NCBI RefSeq assembly: GCF_000374165.1
Contig: NZ_KB893717.1
Coordinates: 263,046 to 327,045 of the forward strand
DNA from: Parafrankia elaeagni
GTDB lineage: Bacteria; Actinomycetota; Actinomycetes; Frankiales; Frankiaceae
Length of the DNA: 64,000 bases
Direction: 5' to 3'
Position 1 is the stretch's first letter; every line of letters begins with the position of its first letter. This document shows, piece after piece, positions 1-9,007 of this stretch. Under the pieces are notes generated by a model. That model saw only the letters and a list, made by a program, of their open reading frames with translations. It searched no databases and was not told the DNA's origin. A program made the position numbers and the translations under genes.

Positions 1-438
1 CGCGACGAGCCGCGGCCGGCCGCCGAGCCCGGGCCCCAACAGCTTCTGGACGAACTCCTCGAACGCCTGGCGCCCCTGGTCGCTGGCCAGGTCGGCCCGT
101 TTCACCGCCACCCCGGTCACCCCGCCGGTCTCCCGGGCCAGGCCGTAGGTGAGCACCCCGGTCGCGGGGTCGTAGGACGTGCGGACCCGCGCGATCGCCT
201 CGTCCTTCTGGAGCATCACGAAGCGGGTCTTGGGAAGGAACTCCGGCGCGTCCTCGGAATAGGCGGTGTCCGGCCGGGCGAGCGCGAACATCCGGTCGCC
301 GGGCACGCCGTCACCCGCGGAGAGCGTCACCTCGCCGGCCCCCTCCGCGCTGAAGCCCTTCAGCGGATACCGGTAGAGCGCGACGACGCGGCCGCCGCGG
401 CCACCGTCGGGACGGACGCCGTGGCTGGTCAAGGGCAC
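1..438 (-). CDS. MOSC-domain protein, N-terminal part (cut by window edge)
   Basis: Only the first 146 codons are in the window; the rest lies beyond the left edge. The conceptual protein reads GRVVALYRYPLKGFSAE near its start, followed by GDRMFALARP, which is the pattern of the MOSC N-terminal beta-barrel domain (YcbX/mARC type). Members of that family handle sulfur or N-hydroxylated substrates with a molybdenum cofactor, but the cofactor-binding MOSC half is not visible here. A GTG start at 438 is preceded by GAGAAAG and, further up, GGGAGG. It is divergent from the copper-associated genes that begin at 522. Family assignment is good; substrate is unknown. Confidence 0.75.
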   Translation of the reverse strand, partial: MPLTSHGVRPDGGRGGRVVALYRYPLKGFSAEGAGEVTLSAGDGVPGDRMFALARPDTAYSEDAPEFLPKTRFVMLQKDEAIARVRTSYDPATGVLTYGLARETGGVTGVAVKRADLASDQGRQAFEEFVQKLLGPGLGGRPRLVA

Positions 439-521
439 CTGCTTTCTCGGAGCCTCCCGGGCCGGCCGGCCCGGCCGAATATGCCCCGCCATGTTCCGTG
501 TGGCCGTACGCTCAGGTCGTC

Positions 522-1616
522 ATGGTCAGTGCACGGGTCACCCGCCGTGCCGTGGTGCGGCGGGTCCGCCGAGGAACCGCGGCCACCTTCGCCGTGCTCC
601 TCGGGGGCGTGTGCTGGCTGGTGACGCTGGCCGGCCCGGCCTCGGCGCACACGGTCGGTGGGGTCGGCCCGACCAACTACCGCACCACCGTCACCGTGGA
701 CCCGGGCGTGCCGGGCGTGGGACTGAGCGTCGTCGAGAACGGCAGTCGGGTACGTCTGGTCGTCACGGCGGGCGTCCCGGTCGTCGTCGAGGGTTATGAG
801 AACGAACCCTACCTACGTCTCGACGGCCACGGTGTGTGGGAGAACCGGCGCTCGTCCGCGACCTATCTGAACGCGAGCCGGGAGGGCGACGACGCCGGGC
901 CGGCCGGCGTCGTCGACGCGGCCGCCGAGCCGGAGTGGGTGCAGGTCTCGGGCGTGGCGGGCGGCCGGGTGACGGCGTTCTGGCACGACCACCGGGTCCA
1001 CTGGATGGGCTCCGTCGACCCGCCGGTCGTCCGCGCGGACCGGGGCAGCCGGCACCTGGTGGCGGAGTGGACCCTGCCGCTGACGGTGGACGGCCGGGAC
1101 GTCCGGTACGGCGGCCGGCTTGAGTGGGTTCCCGGGCCGTCGCCGTGGCCCTGGGTCGGGCTCTCGCTGGCCGTCCTGGTCGGCACGGTCGCACTGGGCT
1201 TCGTCCGGCGGGCCGGCTGGCCGCTCGCGTTGGCGCTCGCCGGCCTGGTCGCGGTGGACGTCACGCACTCCGCCCTGATCGCCCTGGCGAACGCCGACGG
1301 TCGGCTCGACGCCTTCTTCTGGGGCAACGCCGTCCAGATGGTGGTGTGGCTGTGCGGTCTGGCCGGGGCGGTGCTCCTCGCCCGCCGCTCGGAGATCGGC
1401 TGCTATCTGGCGGTGAGCGTGGGGCTGCTGCTCGCGGTGCTCGGCGGTGTCCCGGACCTGGGAGTGTTCGTCCGCTCAGGGGCGCCGATGGTCGGCCCGA
1501 TCATGCTGGCCCGTGTCCTGACCGCGGTGACGCTGGGGGCCGGCCTGGGGCTCGGCGCCGCCGGGTGGCTGGCGCTGCGCCGGCAGGCACGAGTGCCCGC
1601 GGTGTCCGTCCCGTGA
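522..1616 (+). CDS. exported multi-pass membrane protein of the copper island
   Basis: A 364-residue protein with a signal peptide (arginine-rich start, hydrophobic core about residues 22-38) ending in GPASA, so the predicted mature protein begins with His43. Residues 43 to about 205 form an extracytoplasmic domain, followed by about five hydrophobic segments (roughly 209-350) and a basic C-terminus. I do not recognise a named family. Position in front of YcnI and CopC-CopD genes on the same strand, and the exposed N-terminal histidine shared with both, suggest a role in copper binding or transfer; that is inference. A GTG at 498 is an alternative start but would only add residues ahead of the signal peptide. 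Confidence 0.75.
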   Translation: MVSARVTRRAVVRRVRRGTAATFAVLLGGVCWLVTLAGPASAHTVGGVGPTNYRTTVTVDPGVPGVGLSVVENGSRVRLVVTAGVPVVVEGYENEPYLRLDGHGVWENRRSSATYLNASREGDDAGPAGVVDAAAEPEWVQVSGVAGGRVTAFWHDHRVHWMGSVDPPVVRADRGSRHLVAEWTLPLTVDGRDVRYGGRLEWVPGPSPWPWVGLSLAVLVGTVALGFVRRAGWPLALALAGLVAVDVTHSALIALANADGRLDAFFWGNAVQMVVWLCGLAGAVLLARRSEIGCYLAVSVGLLLAVLGGVPDLGVFVRSGAPMVGPIMLARVLTAVTLGAGLGLGAAGWLALRRQARVPAVSVP

Positions 1617-1653
1617 CAGTCGATGTGGTCGCGGCCTCCCGATCCGTGGGTTC

Positions 1654-2367
1654 ATGGCAGGCTTACCCCTCGTGAGGGGCGTACGTGACACGGGCCGCTT
1701 CGCACGGGCGGCCGTGTTCGGCGTGGCCTCGGTGTGCCTCGCGGTCGCGGCGCACGTCGTCGCCAGCGGCATCAGCCCGTCCCTTCCCCTGGTGCTGGTC
1801 TCCACCGTGCTGCTCGTCCGGATGGCCTTCGGCGGCCTCTCCGGCCGGGAGCGCCCGCTGGGCGCGGTGGCCGCGGCCGTCGTCGCCGCCCAGGTGCTGT
1901 TGCACACGGTGTTCGTTCTGGCGACCCACCACGGGCCGGCCACCGACCCGGGGCACCGGGTGTCACGGGGCGTCCCCGGCGCGGGCGCGCACCTGCTCAC
2001 CGCGCTCCTCCCCGGCCCCGCGATGGCTGGCGGCCACGCTCTCGCCGCGCTGGGCGTGGCGGTCGCGCTGCACCGCGGCGAGCGGCGACTCTGGGCGACG
2101 GCCGCGTTGCGCGAGGCCGTGGATCGCTTCGTCACGGTGGTGGCAGCCCTGCTCGTGGCCATGATCGACCGGCTGCGGGCCGCGCGGCCGGTGGCCTGCG
2201 GAGCAGCCCTGGCGGCATCCTCCCTGGGACGGGTCGGCGGGGGCCGCGGCGCCCGTGGCGGTCCTGACGGCCGCTGGATCCCGCATCTCCTGCTGCTGGG
2301 AAGTGATGCCGGCTGGCGCGGCCCGCCCGGGCGGCGACCGGGGTCGAGTCCCCAGCCGGTCTGCTGA
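1654..2367 (+). CDS. small integral membrane protein, copper island
   Basis: A 237-residue protein with four or so hydrophobic segments in its first 160 residues (for example FGVASVCLAVAAHVVASGI and AVAAAVVAAQVLLHTVFVL) and a Gly/Pro/Arg-rich tail that looks disordered. Histidines sit within or next to the hydrophobic segments. It lies 37 nt after the previous membrane-protein gene and before ycnI on the same strand, so it probably belongs to the same transcription unit. No ribosome-binding site stands out for the ATG at 1654; a GTG at 1672 is equally possible. Function not recognised. Confidence 0.6.
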   Translation: MAGLPLVRGVRDTGRFARAAVFGVASVCLAVAAHVVASGISPSLPLVLVSTVLLVRMAFGGLSGRERPLGAVAAAVVAAQVLLHTVFVLATHHGPATDPGHRVSRGVPGAGAHLLTALLPGPAMAGGHALAALGVAVALHRGERRLWATAALREAVDRFVTVVAALLVAMIDRLRAARPVACGAALAASSLGRVGGGRGARGGPDGRWIPHLLLLGSDAGWRGPPGRRPGSSPQPVC

Positions 2368-2639
2368 GACCAGGCCGGCTGGTGGGGATGTCCGCGTGCA
2401 CACGTGTCATGTGCGGGCGTCGGTGAACAGCGTGGGTCCACCCGTGACCGGAGCCGCTCCGGAACGGACGGGTCACCCTGCCGCGGCGAGCGGCGCCTGA
2501 TCGCTGCCGCACGTCCGCTCGTTGCGACCTGCGCGGATGACGTCTTGCCCGGCCAGGCCGGGAACGACGACCCCGGTGCTCGGGTCACCAGTCCGATCGC
2601 CAGCAAGGAAGGCCTGACGGGCCTTCGAGGAGGTCACCC

Positions 2640-3407
2640 ATGCCCCGCACCATCCGCGCAGCAGCCCGCCTCCGTCGCGGTGCGCTGTGCACGCTCGCCG
2701 CCGCGGCGGGCACCGTCGCGCTCGCGCTGCCCGCGTCCGCGCATGTCACCGTGTCACCCCAGGAGGCCACGGCGGGCGGCTACGCCACCCTGATGTTCAA
2801 GGTCCCGACCGAGAGCGACTCGGCGTCGACCACCGGCCTGGACGTGCAGTTCCCGGCGGACACCCCGATCGCCTCGGTCACCGTCCAGCCCAAGCCCGGC
2901 TGGACGTACCAGGTGACCAGGGGAGCGCCGTCCAGGCCGCTGACCGCCCACGGCACGCAGATCAACGAGGTCGTCACACAGATCACCTGGACCGCGCAGG
3001 ACGGCGGCGGTATCAGGCCCGGCGAGTTCGACACGTTCGGCATCTCGGCCGGTCCGCTGCCCGAGGATGCCGACCAGGTCGTCTTCAAGGCGCTCCAGAC
3101 CTACTCCGACGGTGAGATCGTCCGGTGGATCGACGTGGCCGGCCCCGGCGGCGACGAGCCGGAGCACCCCGCCCCGGCGATCACGCTGACCGCGGCGGAC
3201 GAGGAGGGGGCCGGCGCCGGTGGCGACAACGCCGCTGACGAGGCGTCCACGTCCGCGGGAGCGGGCACCGGCTCGGGTCAGCCTGCCGCTGTCGGGTCCG
3301 AGTCGGACGGCACGGCCCGTGCGCTCGGGATCACCGGTCTGGTCCTGGGTCTGCTCGGGCTGGGCGCAGGTGCCTTCGCGCTGATCAGCACCCGCCGCCG
3401 CGCCTGA
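2640..3407 (+). CDS. ycnI: YcnI family (DUF1775) copper-binding exported protein
   Basis: 255 residues. A signal peptide ends at PASA, giving His35 as the predicted mature N-terminus (HVTVSPQEA), the hallmark of YcnI proteins, which bind copper through that histidine. The YcnI beta-sandwich spans about residues 35-165. An acidic, Ala/Gly-rich linker and one C-terminal membrane anchor (about 225-250, ending in STRRRA) follow, so the domain is held on the outer face of the membrane. The ATG has a strong ribosome-binding site (GAGGAGG). It is followed after 61 nt by the CopC-CopD fusion, the usual partner of YcnI in Gram-positive bacteria. Confidence 0.92.
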   Translation: MPRTIRAAARLRRGALCTLAAAAGTVALALPASAHVTVSPQEATAGGYATLMFKVPTESDSASTTGLDVQFPADTPIASVTVQPKPGWTYQVTRGAPSRPLTAHGTQINEVVTQITWTAQDGGGIRPGEFDTFGISAGPLPEDADQVVFKALQTYSDGEIVRWIDVAGPGGDEPEHPAPAITLTAADEEGAGAGGDNAADEASTSAGAGTGSGQPAAVGSESDGTARALGITGLVLGLLGLGAGAFALISTRRRA

Positions 3408-3468
3408 CCTTCCCGGGGGTGCCCTCCGCCGCGGCGCAGGGCACCCCATCTCCCTGAACGGACGCATC

Positions 3469-5343
3469 ATGACCGGACCCCGCAGGACCGCCCACGACAC
3501 CGGGACCATTCGTGACCGTGGTGCCCCGGGGCGCGCCGGTGGTGTCCGGCGGGTGCTGGCGGTGCTCGGCCTGGCCGTCGCGGCGTTGCTGGTGACGGCT
3601 CTCCCGGCCTCCGCGCACGCCACGCTGACCAGCAGCAGTCCGGTCGGCGGGGCGGCGCTCGACACCGCGCCGGACCGGGTGACGCTGTCGTTCAGCGAAT
3701 CCGTCTCGATCAAGTCGGACGCGATCCGCGTCCTGGGCACCGACGGCACCCGGGTCGACGAGGGCGACACCCGGGGTGGCGGATCCGCCTCCGAGGTGAC
3801 GGTCGCGCTGCGCCGCGGGCTTGGCCCGGGGACGTATGTCGTGAGCTGGCGGGTCGTCTCCGCGGACAGCCATCCGGTCGGCGGCGCGTTCGCGTTCGGG
3901 GTCGGTGGCCCGCCGGACGCCGGCGCGGCGGCGGCCGTTCCCTCCGGCGGCGGCGGATCCCGTGCGGTCGGGGTGTCCCTGGGGGTGGCCCGCCTGGTGG
4001 CCTTCGCCGGAGCCGCGCTGCTGATCGGTGCGACCTTCTTCGTCGGCGTCCTCTGGCCGGCCGGGGCACGCCGCTCCGGCCCGACCCGGCTGATCGCGGC
4101 CGGCTGGCTGCTCAGCCTCGCCGGCGCGCTCGGCATGCTGCTGTTCCAGGGGCCGTACAGCGCCGGATCCGGGATGTCCGACGTCCTGAGCCTGGATCCG
4201 CTGGCTGTGACTCTGGACAGCCGGTACGGCCAGCTTCTGGCGATCCGCGTTCTCGCGCTGCTGCTGGCGGTGCCGCTGCTCCGCCGGCTGTCCGCGTCCG
4301 GGGCCGCGTCCGGGGCCGCGTCCGGGGCCGGAGCGGGGGCCGGAGCCGTGTCCGGGGAAAGGACTGGCCGCCGCGGCCTGGTGGAGCTTGCCGGGCTCGG
4401 CCTCGTCCTCGCGACGACCATGGCGATGATCGGTCACGCCAGCGCGGGTGACCGGGTCTGGCTGGCCACGGCTGTCATGACCGTGCACACCGTGGCCATG
4501 GCGATCTGGCTGGGTGGGCTGTGTGTCCTGGGTCTGACCCTGCTTGACGCGTCCGGCCGCGGTGCCCGCCAGCCGGCCGAGGCCAAAGAGGCAACCGTCG
4601 TTCCACCTGCCGGTGTCGGGGCGGAGGTCGACCCGCCGGTCGAGGCGAGCTGGGCCGGCGAGCTGGCCCGGGTGCTGCCGCGCTGGTCCAGGACGGCCAC
4701 GATCGCGATCACCCTGATCGTTCTGACCGGGACCGTCCAGGCGTGGCGGGAGGTCGGTGCCTTCGGGGCGCTGTTCGACACGACCTACGGACGTCTGCTG
4801 CTGTACAAGCTCTGGTTCGTCCTCGGCGTGCTGGGCCTGGGCCTGTTGGCGCGGCGGTGGGTCCGCCGGCACTTCCAGTCCGCGTCAGCCGCGCCGGTCA
4901 CCTCGCTGGCCGTCCTCGGCCTGCGCCGCGGGGTGGTTTTCGAGATCGTGGTCGGTGTCGCCGTGCTGGCAGTCACCTCGGTGCTGGTCAACACCGTCCC
5001 CGGTCGGGACTCCTACGCCCCGCCCTTCTCCAGGACGGCGATCGCCGGCCCGTTGACCGTCGACGTGGAGATCGCGCCGACCAGAACCGGGCTGCAGACC
5101 ATCCACGTCTACACGTACGGCCCGCAGGGGCGACCGCAGCGGCTCGTCGAGGCCAGCGGCGAACTCACCCTTCCCTCGGCCGGGGTCGGGCCGTTGGAGG
5201 TCCCGCTGGCGGAGGTCACGGACGGGCACGCTGTCGCCGAGGGGGTCGGCGTGCCGTTGCCCGGCGAGTGGCAGCTGCGGTTCACCCTGCGTGTCAACGA
5301 CTTTGACCAGTACGTGACGACTGTCTTCTACACGGTGCGCTGA
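3469..5343 (+). CDS. CopC-CopD fusion copper resistance/import protein
   Basis: 624 residues. After a signal peptide ending in PASA, the mature chain starts at His50 (HATLTSSSPVGG). The CopC domain covers about 50-145 and keeps the SADSHPVGG motif, so the N-terminal His plus the Asp and His of this motif would form the known Cu(II) site. Residues about 165-515 hold eight or so membrane segments of the CopD domain, including a long extracytoplasmic loop. A C-terminal exported beta-domain (about 520-624) follows. In Gram-positive bacteria this fusion (YcnJ type) imports copper. It is last in the copper island; its stop is 45 nt from the stop of the convergent sigma-like gene. Confidence 0.92.
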   Translation: MTGPRRTAHDTGTIRDRGAPGRAGGVRRVLAVLGLAVAALLVTALPASAHATLTSSSPVGGAALDTAPDRVTLSFSESVSIKSDAIRVLGTDGTRVDEGDTRGGGSASEVTVALRRGLGPGTYVVSWRVVSADSHPVGGAFAFGVGGPPDAGAAAAVPSGGGGSRAVGVSLGVARLVAFAGAALLIGATFFVGVLWPAGARRSGPTRLIAAGWLLSLAGALGMLLFQGPYSAGSGMSDVLSLDPLAVTLDSRYGQLLAIRVLALLLAVPLLRRLSASGAASGAASGAGAGAGAVSGERTGRRGLVELAGLGLVLATTMAMIGHASAGDRVWLATAVMTVHTVAMAIWLGGLCVLGLTLLDASGRGARQPAEAKEATVVPPAGVGAEVDPPVEASWAGELARVLPRWSRTATIAITLIVLTGTVQAWREVGAFGALFDTTYGRLLLYKLWFVLGVLGLGLLARRWVRRHFQSASAAPVTSLAVLGLRRGVVFEIVVGVAVLAVTSVLVNTVPGRDSYAPPFSRTAIAGPLTVDVEIAPTRTGLQTIHVYTYGPQGRPQRLVEASGELTLPSAGVGPLEVPLAEVTDGHAVAEGVGVPLPGEWQLRFTLRVNDFDQYVTTVFYTVR

Positions 5344-5388
5344 TTCGGCTGCGCGGTGCGCCGATCGGGTCAGACCGCGACGGCGGGG

Positions 5389-6879
5389 TCAGACCGCGAC
5401 GGGCTGCGCCGTGGACGGCCAGGGGAAGGGAAACCGAGGGAAGTTGGGGAACGGGTTCGGCAGTGTGCTCTCCACGGGCACCGGTGCGGTCGACTCCGGC
5501 GGAGCCGAGGTCGGAGGCTCCGGGAGCGGTGCCGTCGTCGGCGGTGAGGTCACCGGGGGAGTGGGAGCCTCGCCATCCGGCGGGGGGCTCACCGGGCCGT
5601 CGGTGGGAGTCGGCGCCGGGCCGGTCGACGGCGGCGGGGTGGTCGGCGCGGGGGGCGGGCTGGATGGCGGCACCGGAGCGGTGGTGGGCGCCGGGGCGTC
5701 GGCGCTCGTCGGCGGGGCCGCCGGTGCCGGTGCCGGCCTGGTTGGCCGAGGGGTGCGGCGGGTCTCCGAGTCGACCTCGCGGACGACCTGGGTCGTCCGG
5801 GGGCCGGCGGGTCGGCTGGTGTAAACGCCCGCGACGGTCGGAGGCGGCGGGACGGGCGCCAGCGGCGGCTGGGTCATCGTCGGCAGCGGGCCGGGTGGCA
5901 GCGACGGCGTGATCGCGACGATGCTGGGACCGGTGTCGGCGACCAGCTCGGACTGCCCGGTGGGCCAGGAGATGACCGCGGTGAGCCCGGCCACGGCCAC
6001 CGCCAGCGCGGCGGCCACCGCGACGGCCGGGCGCGCGCGGAACTCGGCCGCGCCGCCCCCGCGGGGCTCCTGGACCGGGATGGCCCGGTCTACGGCGAGG
6101 AGCGGGAGGGCGCCGTGGCTGCCTGCATCGCTGTCACCGGTCGGCGTGGGCTGTTCGTGGCCGTCTCCAGGACCCGCGTGCAGGCCGGTGGACGGGGAGA
6201 CGATCGTGACCGCGTCGTCGTGCGGGTAGCCGGTCCTCCCGGCTCCGGGGCCACCGGGACCGCGACGTGCGCCGGCTGCCCCGCCGGACGCGGTGAAGGC
6301 CGCTCGCGCCGCCGGTGTCGGTATCTGGCCGGCCGAGCCGCCCGGGAAGGCTGGTGCGCCGCCGGTCGCTGTTCCGCGGGGGGGCCGCGCAGCCATGCCC
6401 TGAGCCGCCGAGCTGCCGGTCGAGCCCACGGGCTCCGGCCCGGTGCGCTCGGCCGCTCGCTTGCTTGCTGCGGCGGCCGCTGCACCGGCGGCGACCGCCG
6501 CGCGGTCGAAGGTGCGCTGCAACCCGGCCCGCAGGCTCGCCGGAGCGGGGACGACCGCGCCGTCCAGCAGCTCCTCCGGCGAGACCCCGTGCGGCACCGG
6601 GACACTGCGCGCCTGCGGCGACCCGGACCACGCCAGCGCGCTGCCGCGGGCGAGCTCCAGCAGCCACGGCCGCAGTCTGGTGGGATCGGACAGGGGATTG
6701 AGCCTCGTTCGAGCCACCAGGGCGAACGCGGTGCCGGCCGCGGCCCGCGCCACGGTGGGATCGCCGAGGATCAGTAGGCACATCGAGAACACGTCGTCGG
6801 CGTAGCGGTTGTAGAGATCGTTGAAAGCCTGACGATCGCCACGCCGAACACGGGCCACGAGGTCCGCGTCGTCGTTCAT
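5389..6879 (-). CDS. membrane-anchored protein with sigma-factor region-2-like domain
   Basis: 496 residues. The first 80 resemble region 2 of ECF sigma factors (DLVARVRRGDRQAFNDLYNR, then DDVFSMCLLILGD). There is no region 4; instead come an Ala-rich segment (about 125-145), a Gly/Ala/Pro-rich linker, one membrane segment (about 285-305) and a Pro/Thr/Ser-rich exported tail of about 190 residues. An ECF sigma factor needs region 4 to read the -35 element, so this is unlikely to be a normal sigma factor. It may be a membrane-bound regulator or decoy that binds RNA polymerase or an anti-sigma factor. The 3' end contains two copies of a 17-nt sequence around the stop codon. Confidence 0.8.
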   Translation of the reverse strand: MNDDADLVARVRRGDRQAFNDLYNRYADDVFSMCLLILGDPTVARAAAGTAFALVARTRLNPLSDPTRLRPWLLELARGSALAWSGSPQARSVPVPHGVSPEELLDGAVVPAPASLRAGLQRTFDRAAVAAGAAAAAASKRAAERTGPEPVGSTGSSAAQGMAARPPRGTATGGAPAFPGGSAGQIPTPAARAAFTASGGAAGARRGPGGPGAGRTGYPHDDAVTIVSPSTGLHAGPGDGHEQPTPTGDSDAGSHGALPLLAVDRAIPVQEPRGGGAAEFRARPAVAVAAALAVAVAGLTAVISWPTGQSELVADTGPSIVAITPSLPPGPLPTMTQPPLAPVPPPPTVAGVYTSRPAGPRTTQVVREVDSETRRTPRPTRPAPAPAAPPTSADAPAPTTAPVPPSSPPPAPTTPPPSTGPAPTPTDGPVSPPPDGEAPTPPVTSPPTTAPLPEPPTSAPPESTAPVPVESTLPNPFPNFPRFPFPWPSTAQPVAV

Positions 6880-7216
6880 CAGTCTGCTTCTCCCCGGGAC
6901 GACGTTCCTGGCCTCGGCGCCGGGACCAGGTTCCCGACCATTGTGGCGCGGTCCTGGTCACCGGTCAGGCAGGCTCAATAGTAGGAGGTGCCTGATCTGG
7001 CCGGGGTGAAGGTTGTGAAGATTTTTTGTCGCCACCTCGACACCATGGTCAGCTTGACGCTGAACATGGTGTCGTATCCCTCTTCGTCGGGCGCCGGATC
7101 CAGCTTATCCGATGGCATCTTCGCCGTATCCACGCCGGCATCGCCGGCCTGGACCGGTCCTGCCGGCTGATGTCGAATCAGCCTGGTGTTCCCAAAAGCG
7201 AACGTCCGTACGATGA
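6880..7216. other. intergenic region with one strong hairpin
   Basis: This stretch separates the end of the HtrA gene (7217) from the start of the sigma-like gene (6879), both on the minus strand. I see no credible coding sequence. It contains the stem-loop listed at 7038-7074 and a short T-rich run just before it (ATTTTTTG near 7020). Confidence 0.6.
7038..7074. terminator. 37-nt stem-loop downstream of htrA
   Basis: CGACACCATG at 7038-7047 pairs perfectly with CATGGTGTCG at 7065-7074, and inside it TCAGC pairs with GCTGA around the loop TTGAC. For the minus-strand htrA transcript a run of A residues follows the hairpin, not U residues, so it is not a textbook intrinsic terminator in that direction. 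On the plus strand the T-run lies upstream. It could also be an operator for the sigma-like gene. Confidence 0.5.
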
Positions 7217-9007
7217 TCAGGAATTGGGTGGCTGCTCGAGCAGCGTTACGGTCACTGTGGCGGTCTGCCCGTCGCGCTGGTACGTGACCTCCACCTCGTT
7301 GCCTATGTCGTGGGACCTGACGGCTGCGATCAGTGAATCTACGTCCGTGACCGCCCGATCCCCCACCTTGGTGATGACGTCGCCCGGCCGGAGGCCGGCC
7401 TTCTCCGCCGGGCCTCCGCTGACCAGGGAGCGGATCTGGGCGCCGGTCCCGCTCGCTGCGGTCGACCGGGTGTTCTCGCCCGCGGTCGCGGCGCTCACCC
7501 CCAGATAGGGGTGTAGGGCGGTGCCGTTGTTGATGAGCTGGCCGGCGACCTTCTCCGCATAGCTGCCCGGAATCGCGAAACCGACCCCGATGTTGCCGGA
7601 CTGCTGTGCACCACCAAAGGGTGAGGAACTACCGCCGACCGTCGCGATCGCTGTGTTCACTCCGACGATCTCGCCCCGGCTGTTCACCAGCGGGCCGCCC
7701 GAGTTACCCGGATTGATGGGGGCATCCGTCTGGATTGCGTCCAGCACGGTGTTCTGCTGGTCCCGCACGGTCTGGTCACCGGTGCGCACCGGTCGGTGCA
7801 GGGCGCTGACGATGCCCGAGGTGACCGTGCCGTTGAGGCCCAGCGGACTGCCCACCGCCACCACGAGCTCGCCCACCTGTAGCGCCGTCGAGTCCCCGAA
7901 GGTGGCGGCCGGGAGATCGGTCCCCTCGATCTTGATCACGGCTAGGTCGGCGCTCGGGTCGGTCGCCTTGATCTCCGCGTCGAAGGTCCGGCCGTCCTGC
8001 ATCGTGACCGTCAGGGTCCCGCCGCTCGCGGCCGCGGACACGACATGGTTGTTCGTGAGGATGTAGCCGTCCGGACGGATGATCGTGCCGGACCCGGTCC
8101 CGGCCTCCTGGCCGGACTCCTCGGCGATGGTGACGACGCTCGGAAGGATCGCCTGCGCCGCTGCCGACACGGTGTTGTCGGCGGCCGGCGAGACTCCGCC
8201 GCCGACGGTCGACTGACGCAGGCCCGAATCGGTCGACACGACGGACACCGGTGAGTCGTCACCCGCCACCAGGGCACCGACACCGCCGCCGATCCCGGCG
8301 GAGACGAGCGCGATCGCCAGGGCACCCGCGACCAGGCGGCGGCGCCGCATCGGGGGCGGTGTGGGCGTGGCGGGCGCGAACCGCCCGAAGGGGTCCTGGC
8401 CACCGGGGACCCCGGAGCCGGGCCCTGGGCCGCCGGCCGCCGGCCCAGGAGATCCAGGAGGCACTGGAGCACCCCAGGACGGGCTTCCCCAGAGGCTGCG
8501 CTGCTGCGAGTCACGGGTGCCGGGATGCCCACCGCCAGGGCCCTGGTGCGCGGCCGCCTGCGGCGATGCCCAGGGCGCCGGCGGGCCGTAGGGCGTGGTC
8601 GGGCGGCCCTGCGGGGGTTGGGCGCCGGCCGGCTGCGAACCGGGCTGGGGCGAACCAGGCGGCTGGGAGCCGGCCTGGAACTGGCCCGGCTGGAACTGGC
8701 CCGGCTGGTGCTCGCCCGCCGGGCGGTAGTCCCCGGGCGGACCCGCACCGGGGTAGGGGTTGTTCGGCAGCGGAGCCGGCGCCGGAGTGTCCGGCGAGGC
8801 GAACGCGCCGGATGGCGGAGTGGCTCCGGCAGGGCCGGAAATCGGCGCCGGGGCGCCGGGAGGTGGCGCCTCCGGCTGCCGCGGATGCTCGTGCGGCTGC
8901 GACCGCGGGTCCACCGGCCCCTCCGAACTGGCCGTCTCGGCCCTGGTCCGCTCCGGCGCATCAGCGGGCGGAGCCCAGGGGGACCGAGCGTCGTGCGTGG
9001 CTGTCAT
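7217..9007 (-). CDS. HtrA/DegP-type membrane serine protease with PDZ domain
   Basis: About 596 residues. A long Pro/Gln/Gly-rich cytoplasmic region (1-225) with short imperfect repeats of the type PGQFQPGQFQAG precedes one membrane segment (about 227-250). The trypsin-like domain then carries the full triad: His in NNHVVSAA (about 319), Asp in ADLAVIKI (about 353) and Ser in GNSGGPLV (about 435). One PDZ domain (about 510-590, GLRPGDVITKVGDRAV) closes the protein. Such proteases degrade misfolded exported proteins. The ATG at 9007 is chosen because GGGGGAAAG lies 8 nt upstream; a GTG at 9016 is in frame but would overlap that site. Confidence 0.93.
   Translation of the reverse strand: MTATHDARSPWAPPADAPERTRAETASSEGPVDPRSQPHEHPRQPEAPPPGAPAPISGPAGATPPSGAFASPDTPAPAPLPNNPYPGAGPPGDYRPAGEHQPGQFQPGQFQAGSQPPGSPQPGSQPAGAQPPQGRPTTPYGPPAPWASPQAAAHQGPGGGHPGTRDSQQRSLWGSPSWGAPVPPGSPGPAAGGPGPGSGVPGGQDPFGRFAPATPTPPPMRRRRLVAGALAIALVSAGIGGGVGALVAGDDSPVSVVSTDSGLRQSTVGGGVSPAADNTVSAAAQAILPSVVTIAEESGQEAGTGSGTIIRPDGYILTNNHVVSAAASGGTLTVTMQDGRTFDAEIKATDPSADLAVIKIEGTDLPAATFGDSTALQVGELVVAVGSPLGLNGTVTSGIVSALHRPVRTGDQTVRDQQNTVLDAIQTDAPINPGNSGGPLVNSRGEIVGVNTAIATVGGSSSPFGGAQQSGNIGVGFAIPGSYAEKVAGQLINNGTALHPYLGVSAATAGENTRSTAASGTGAQIRSLVSGGPAEKAGLRPGDVITKVGDRAVTDVDSLIAAVRSHDIGNEVEVTYQRDGQTATVTVTLLEQPPNS

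Noticed and set aside
2754-4872. Two long minus-strand open frames over ycnI and copC-copD
   Set aside because: Both lie opposite genes with clear signal peptides and family motifs; their products have no motif.
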